The notes beneath the pieces are model-generated. The model saw only the letters and a list, made by a program, of their open reading frames with translations. It ran no database searches and was not told the origin of the DNA. From contig JBEGTZ010000013.1 of assembly GCA_041179125.1 (NCBI GenBank), forward strand, positions 1 to 6,596: 6,596 nt of DNA, given 5' to 3'. Of the stretch, positions 3,601-6,596 are shown piece after piece. The position numbers and the translations under genes were made by a program. The number at the start of each line of letters is the position of its first letter. Within the stretch, counting starts at the first letter, position 1. Origin of the DNA: CAMCXE01 sp041179125 (GTDB taxonomy: Bacteria > Pseudomonadota > Gammaproteobacteria > Pseudomonadales > Cellvibrionaceae).

Positions 3601-6596
3601 AGGCATAAAGATATTTTTTCAAGATGGCCAGGGCAAATTCACCCGTGTTGAAGCGGCATTTTCTCCGGCTGACCATACGGCTTCCAGCCTCCGAGCAGTT
3701 TACCCAATCAATTCCGAATGGAATGACGTTAGCTATGAACAAGTTCCCTGCGACACCCAATTTGCCGCCTCAGAAGTTTACCCCGAAAACGTCCAAGTAG
3801 CCGATATAAACTCAGATGGCGCGTCTGATTTGGTGTGGACGCTAACCAGCTCAGATAACCTATTTTCAAATGTAATGGTTCGTTTTGGTGATGGCAAAGG
3901 CAGCTTTGCCGCCACCCACACCTATCCTTTGTCCAGCTACTACGGTCAGGGCCGCTCCCTGCAAATTACCGACACAGATGCCGACGGCCAAATGGAATTA
4001 AGGATAAATAAAAAAGACAACTCCAGGATGTATGTATACGAATGGGCCAACAACACCTTTCCCGCCCACCCAAAAGAGGTGGATCCAACCCGACCCGGCA
4101 ATGTCAGCAGCCAATTTTTGGACATCAACGCCGATGGCGCTTTGGACACAGCGGAAATTGTCGATAACAAACTTTATGTCTATCCAGGTACTAAAACCCT
4201 CAGCAACAATTTGGTCACCGGGTTTACTTCAGGCCAAGGCATTAAAACCACCATCCATTATGACGCCTTAATCACCACCCCTAACTACAATAAAATCAGC
4301 GATATAGGTATTAATTACAACGCTCAACAATGGGTGACTGAAGACGTACGAGTCTGTACTGGAACAGACGAAGCCAGTGATCGGGCCTGTATGGTGCGCA
4401 CCACACACCTCGTGCCCGCTGTCAGTTTTGATCAGTTCTATGCACTCATTACCAATCCTTTTGGCGAAGCAGGCACCTATGGCTACGGCCTTGGATTGGA
4501 TCAAAATATTCCCGCCATGGAATACAACGGTGCGGTACCCGTAGTGACCCAAGTGGCAAGCTCCGCACCTACAGCGGCGGATGCCAATGCCACCGCCAAA
4601 GTGGCTTATTTTTATACCCAAGCCAAAATGCAAGCCGGTGGCCGCGGCTTATTGGGCTTTAAATCCCTCAACACGGTGGACTTACAAACCGGTGTCAACA
4701 CCACCACCACCTACCGCCAAGACTGGCCATTTGTTGGCTCCCCGGTCTCCACTGTAGTTCACTCGAAAGAAGGTAAAAAACTCTCAGAAAGCACCAACAA
4801 CTACGTTATTTACGGCGTATCCCAGTCCGATTTAGCGGCTAAAAAAGCCACGGCACTCGCAAGCGGTACCCAAGCACTCGGCCCCATCCAAACCTATGTT
4901 GAAAAATCCATAGAAACCACCTACGACCTAGCCAACAACGGCGCCGCCCAAGGCAGCTTAATCGCCCAAACCGTCACCACTACGGCTAATGACGCCTATG
5001 GCAATGTCGAAAATTTAACCGTCACCACCCACGATGCCGCATCGGCCATTACCACTGACAATCCCAACGGCGGCACGCCCTTAGCCGTAAAACAAACCAC
5101 CAACACCTACGCCGCAGACGCCAGCTGGCAAAGCCTAGGCCGCCTCATGGCCTCTACCGTCACCAGTAAACGCCGTGGCCAAACCGACAAAACACTCAGC
5201 AGCCAATTCGCCTACTTCGGCGTCAGCGGCGGAGCACTCAGCTGTAGCGGCAACGGTGTGTTAACGGGCATGCTCTGTGCGGAACAAGTCGTGGCATCCG
5301 GCCTCACCACCCAGCATTACTACGACGACTACGGCAACAAAATATTTACCCTCAGCCAGGGCGGCGGTCAATCCCGTCTCTCCCCCTTAACCCAGTTCGA
5401 CAGCACAGGCCGCTTTCCTCAAGCCAGCTACGGTGTCTTCAACGCCCCCGGCGCCAACCCTTCCGGCAATAGCGAATACAACACACTAGCGGGCAGCAAA
5501 GCATTTAAAGTCAGTGAAGTAGTGCAACGGGATAAACACGGCATTCCCCTGCAAACTCACAACTACAACGGTGCTAGCACCTACACCGTCAGCCGCACCG
5601 CCGTTACCCCTATGGGCATACCGTTCTTCAGCGCCGACTCCAGCGGTGCCGCCCAAGAAGTAAAAACCAACCTAGACGTTAGCAATTGTCCCACCGGCAG
5701 CCTCTACAGCACCACCAAAGCCGTCGCAGGCGGTGCCGAAACCCGTGTTTGCTTCAACAAAACAGGCCAAGAACTGCGCGCTATGAGCCGAGGCTTCGAC
5801 GGCGCCTGGGTATCCGTAGACAAACACTACGATGTGTTGGGCCGGGTAGTAAAATCCAGCGAACCCTTCAAAGGCAATCAAGCCAGCCACTTCACCGAAG
5901 TCACCGGCTACGATATTTTGGGCCGCCCACTGGCCACACTCCTACCCTTCAACATCACAACCGCAGACGGCACAGAAACCCCCACCCGCGCCAGCACCAG
6001 CATCACCCACAGCGGCTTTCAACAAACCATCACCAACCCCGCAGGCGCCACCAAAGTAGAAGTCAAAAACGCCCTCGGCCAAATCACAAGCGTCACCGAA
6101 CCCCACGGCACCAATGGCGAACCTGTCAGCGCCTATTACACCTACGATGCCCAAGGCAACCTCACCACACTAGTGGATCCCAAAGACAACACCAGCACGC
6201 TGGTGTACAACTCCCTGGGCCGCAAGATCAGCATGAGCGACCCCGACAAAGGCAATTGGCAATACAACTACAACGCCTTCGGCGAGTTGATCTATCAGCA
6301 GGATGCCAAAGGCCAAATCCAGATCACGGAGTACGATTTCGCAGGCCGCCCAACCCTTCGCCTAAGCTGCGAAACCGATAGCAACTGCAACAGAAACTCC
6401 ACAAGCCCTACAGTTAAAGCTAAATCCGAATGGATCTACGACACCGCCCCCTACGGCCTAGGCAAAACCGAAGTCGAGCGCGATAGCGTAAGTGGTTTCG
6501 CCCGCACCTACGGCTACGACGCCTTAGGCCGCGCCAGCCTTACCACCACCACCTTTAACGGTGCCAACGCCACGCCCTCCAGCCACTACGAAAAAG
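515..6596 (+). CDS. Secreted SpvB / FG-GAP / TcdB-middle / RHS-repeat toxin-like protein (Tc B+C fusion type), 3' incomplete
   Basis: An uninterrupted frame of 2027 codons runs off the right edge. Domains in order: signal peptide (1-30), unrecognised domain (31-147), Big_7-like Ig domain (148-245), three calcium-loop repeats (about 267-395), Pro/Ala-rich linker (451-462), SpvB domain (about 473-780), seven calcium-loop repeats (806-1210), TcdB-middle-like region (about 1230-1400) and YD repeats (about 1490 onward). In Tc toxins the B subunit (SpvB, propeller, middle domains) and the RHS-repeat C subunit form a hollow shell that holds a toxic C-terminus; here both parts are in one chain. Unlike typical Tc subunits it starts with a Sec signal, so export to the periplasm, surface or medium is inferred. 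ATG 515 is chosen because it gives a normal Lys/Arg n-region. GTG 500 is in frame and would add only five residues. Neither has a good Shine-Dalgarno. The C-terminal shell, autocleavage motif and toxic tip are outside the window, so the activity is unknown. A wall- or surface-associated RHS protein without toxicity is the main alternative. Confidence 0.93.
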   Translation, partial: MKIRIPRSWFNGTALFSLLLLTSMSIIVRAGNVGVTADSRNGLVRVSVSGMASDDNCSNKGTLYETKAGRTSDVLIETVLGISSSMTSWSIDLYRESGTYSYSFTQTRASYKSNNGIYYCESNDSNSYSSSQISINRENPAQFDNLRPFVTLNAPAAGQTLKSGTSYPVSITASDYNGSISKVELRDGTNLIATATQGTANTYTFNWTPTTTEAIADKVLTVTAYDNTAAPNQGVTSVSHTFKVSQTGAATTTNQTIDFSKYDVYYGDFNGDGGANDVYLHGRDTFILLYGDVSVPIILQGPTSYVFYEKSDHSHEDAEILEYADNTWQANAQKAAPQDIAQGDLTGDGTEDLLVRGHSQYDAALLINGKLVQDGNDTVPGYLGNIDSDGRIYSRSTGWSSSPVVNGNLSDRNQAISLTNGKLSIAGKFYLYNANSTLVPDTNTAAATSNVPAPPAPSNAQPTLNAQDQQTMDSLGVLSGEFRVSEAGAATYSLPLKLPQGTAGVAPEVSVGYSSQSGDGLMGLGWSLNVGGAISRCRQTLQIDHVALPISWNASDRYCLNGQRLLVVSGAYGAADSQYKTEIDAQITVIQKGGSNSSADYFEVKAKDGSTSIYGVLGTDSSEEKGYPSSTANCQTVASNGSCADKTMSWNLTQFRDSVGNKIQYTYENGASAEQKSYRLSAITYAYANGQANARVKLNYEAGKKENYLTAGYQFYRDSRLASVETYQTINSENLLRKYSFNYNGDFTTPYDDGRDRLTSVLECSGESCLPPLRITWGGTSAAVFNQSVEIKTSYDSYSFGPNYLDINADGRLDFVTLNSTASGEKYVLRSWIQAADGTFTPGSFNSNLAQVWFDNWTGRQENYQPHQMRLRTYPVDINNDGRSDLILYREGTWEVYVSTPTLDPFPHNWKLQINHVFKLPFGTSPNAQNNNQSTNGVQFGDVNSDGLVDAIFTENDQIYVSYLRRNTASTLANLPYMFSVPEPVGSAAGTDSHKLSPAADFNGDGRLDFIGTFSNVTNSDPSTCTFKAGIKIFFQDGQGKFTRVEAAFSPADHTASSLRAVYPINSEWNDVSYEQVPCDTQFAASEVYPENVQVADINSDGASDLVWTLTSSDNLFSNVMVRFGDGKGSFAATHTYPLSSYYGQGRSLQITDTDADGQMELRINKKDNSRMYVYEWANNTFPAHPKEVDPTRPGNVSSQFLDINADGALDTAEIVDNKLYVYPGTKTLSNNLVTGFTSGQGIKTTIHYDALITTPNYNKISDIGINYNAQQWVTEDVRVCTGTDEASDRACMVRTTHLVPAVSFDQFYALITNPFGEAGTYGYGLGLDQNIPAMEYNGAVPVVTQVASSAPTAADANATAKVAYFYTQAKMQAGGRGLLGFKSLNTVDLQTGVNTTTTYRQDWPFVGSPVSTVVHSKEGKKLSESTNNYVIYGVSQSDLAAKKATALASGTQALGPIQTYVEKSIETTYDLANNGAAQGSLIAQTVTTTANDAYGNVENLTVTTHDAASAITTDNPNGGTPLAVKQTTNTYAADASWQSLGRLMASTVTSKRRGQTDKTLSSQFAYFGVSGGALSCSGNGVLTGMLCAEQVVASGLTTQHYYDDYGNKIFTLSQGGGQSRLSPLTQFDSTGRFPQASYGVFNAPGANPSGNSEYNTLAGSKAFKVSEVVQRDKHGIPLQTHNYNGASTYTVSRTAVTPMGIPFFSADSSGAAQEVKTNLDVSNCPTGSLYSTTKAVAGGAETRVCFNKTGQELRAMSRGFDGAWVSVDKHYDVLGRVVKSSEPFKGNQASHFTEVTGYDILGRPLATLLPFNITTADGTETPTRASTSITHSGFQQTITNPAGATKVEVKNALGQITSVTEPHGTNGEPVSAYYTYDAQGNLTTLVDPKDNTSTLVYNSLGRKISMSDPDKGNWQYNYNAFGELIYQQDAKGQIQITEYDFAGRPTLRLSCETDSNCNRNSTSPTVKAKSEWIYDTAPYGLGKTEVERDSVSGFARTYGYDALGRASLTTTTFNGANATPSSHYEK
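605..955 (+). other. Unrecognised N-terminal domain of the toxin-like protein
   Basis: Residues 31-147 are rich in Ser, Thr, Asn and Tyr with alternating hydrophobic residues (for example LVRVSVSG and GTYSYSF), which suggests beta strands. There are two cysteines, C57 and C120, which could form a disulfide in an exported protein. I do not recognise a family. It lies between the signal peptide and the Ig-like domain, where a surface-attachment or carbohydrate-binding module would be plausible, but no motif supports a function. Its codons (ATA, CTA, AGT, TCG, GTA) differ from the C-ending codons that start at about base 900. Confidence 0.45.
956..1249 (+). other. Bacterial Ig-like domain (Big_7 type)
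   Basis: Residues 148-245 follow the usual pattern of this fold: a Val-Thr-Leu-x-x-Pro-x-x-Gly-Gln opening, then a strand with ITASD, the GSISKVELRDG turn and strand, a YTFNWT strand, a VLTVTAYDN strand, and a final SHTFKV. Such domains act as spacers or binding modules in exported bacterial proteins. I see no cysteines or catalytic residues. Placement before the toxin-like core suggests a stalk or adhesion role, which is inference. Confidence 0.75.
1313..1684 (+). repeat. First block of calcium-loop (FG-GAP/VCBS-like) repeats, three copies
   Basis: Three loops match the Asp-x-Asx-x-Asp-Gly pattern of integrin-alpha-like calcium sites: GDFNGDG (267-273), GDLTGDG (343-349) and GNIDSDG (384-390). 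The first two are followed by a short hydrophobic strand, such as EDLLVRG after the second. Each probably caps a blade-like beta unit. Three units are too few for a closed propeller alone, so they may be a partial one. The block sits upstream of the SpvB domain, separate from the larger block downstream. Calcium binding is inferred from the motif only. Confidence 0.6.
1931..2854 (+). other. SpvB (TcaC/TcdB N-terminal) domain
   Basis: Residues about 473-780 match the SpvB family found at the start of Salmonella SpvB and of Tc-toxin B subunits. Visible landmarks are the LGVLSGEFRVSEAGAATYSL opening, with its Gly-Ala-Ala-x-Tyr element, then LKLPQGTAG, VGYSSQSGDGLMGLGWSL (512-528, with the hallmark Gly-Leu-Gly-Trp-Ser), DRYCLNGQRL (556-565), a YFEVKAKDGS strand, and the MSWNLTQFRDSVGNKIQYTY segment (W650) with its Asp-x-x-Gly-Asn turn. 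The domain forms part of the B shell in Tc complexes. The SpvB mono-ADP-ribosyltransferase is a separate C-terminal domain of Salmonella SpvB and is not seen here, so no enzymatic activity follows from this match. Confidence 0.9.
2930..4138 (+). repeat. Second block of calcium-loop (FG-GAP/VCBS-like) repeats, seven copies
   Basis: Seven Asp-x-Asx-x-Asp-Gly loops begin at residues 806 (DINADG), 877 (DINNDG), 942 (DVNSDG), 1001 (DFNGDG), 1097 (DINSDG), 1153 (DTDADG) and 1203 (DINADG). Most are followed by Arg/Ala-x-Asp-hydrophobic strands such as RLDFV and RSDLIL. Spacing is 50-96 residues. In Tc toxins the equivalent position holds the beta-propeller of the B subunit, which docks on the A pore and gates the shell, so this block is probably that propeller. 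The first and last copies share an identical 20-base DNA stretch (2928-2947 and 4119-4138). The 1153 copy lacks the usual following hydrophobic strand and may be degenerate. Confidence 0.85.
4202..4714 (+). other. TcdB toxin middle-domain-like region
   Basis: Residues about 1230-1400 follow the propeller block directly, as in Tc B subunits. The LVTGFTSGQGIKTTIHYDAL segment resembles the family's Leu-Thr-x-(Ile/Phe)-x-x-x-x-Gly-x-x-Thr-Thr-(Ile/Val)-x-Tyr opening. Further on, GGRGLLGFKSLNTVD (from 1375) and the TTTTYRQDWPFVGSP stretch match the Gly-Arg-Gly-(Leu/Phe)-Leu-Gly-Phe element and the Tyr-x-Gln-x-(Phe/Trp)-Pro-(Phe)-x-Gly that follows it in TcdB-like proteins. These strands form shell wall between propeller and RHS part. 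The exact C-terminal limit is not clear, and the region up to 1490 may be an insertion or the second middle domain. Confidence 0.75.
4982..6596 (+). repeat. RHS/YD-type repeat region, continuing beyond the window
   Basis: From about residue 1490 the protein carries Tyr-Asp-x-x-Gly-Arg/Asn units: DAYGNV (1493), YDDYGNK (1603), DKHGIPL (1673), YDVLGRV (1772), YDILGRP (1799), NALGQI (1852), YDAQGNL (1877), YNSLGRK (1898), YNAFGEL (1919), YDFAGRP (1940) and YDALGRA (2001). Four successive units at 1877, 1898, 1919 and 1940 are exactly 21 residues (63 bases) apart, the usual RHS period. Earlier units are more diverged. In RHS and Tc C proteins these repeats spiral into a shell that encloses the C-terminal toxin. 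The conserved end of the shell (Asp-Pro-x-Gly-type motif) is not reached, so at least several hundred residues are missing. Confidence 0.9.

Noticed and set aside
4268..4633. Minus-strand frame of 121 residues, and the other antisense frames over the large gene
   Set aside because: Gly/Val/Ala-rich shadows of C-ending codons on the opposite strand, with no recognisable domain and full overlap with a well-supported gene.
5686..6381. A 231-residue + strand frame rich in Arg, His, Gln and Pro
   Set aside because: It overlaps the RHS part of the long frame in another register. Its low-complexity composition is what a frame shifted over ACC/GCC/CAA-rich codons produces.

Overview
The window holds one very large, incomplete gene on the + strand (515 to the right edge, 2027 codons and still open) and, at the left edge, a decayed piece of a transposase. 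The long frame was read codon by codon and contains no stop or frameshift. Its product begins with a Sec signal peptide. It continues with an unrecognised small domain, a bacterial Ig-like domain, a short run of calcium-loop (FG-GAP/VCBS-like) repeats, an SpvB domain, seven more calcium-loop repeats, a TcdB-middle-like region, and at least ten RHS/YD-type repeats. From the SpvB domain onward this is the order of the B and C subunits of ABC (Tc) insecticidal toxins, fused in one polypeptide. The extra N-terminus makes it look like a Sec-exported surface or secreted polymorphic toxin rather than a classical Tc subunit.

Layout: 3-197 is the 3' remnant of a DDE transposase whose reading frame departs from the family right after the last catalytic glutamate. 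198-514 is AT-rich non-coding DNA with no convincing promoter, terminator or RNA. 515 to 6596 is the toxin-like gene. Its C-terminal part (end of the RHS shell, autocleavage site, variable toxic tip, any immunity gene) lies beyond the window, so the effector activity cannot be named from this sequence.

Organism: the Sec signal, the SpvB/TcdB/RHS family, about half GC by eye with strongly C-ending codons (GCC, ACC, AAC, GGC) in the later part, and the transposase type suggest a Gram-negative proteobacterium, probably a free-living gammaproteobacterium. This is inference and no species is claimed.

The most noteworthy observations are the signal-peptide-bearing B+C fusion, the eighteen cysteines that all fall into nine consecutive pairs (fitting an oxidising, exported environment), calcium-loop blocks on both sides of the SpvB domain, and a shift of codon use along the gene. 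These are architectural variations on a known superfamily. Nothing here demonstrates a wholly new system.
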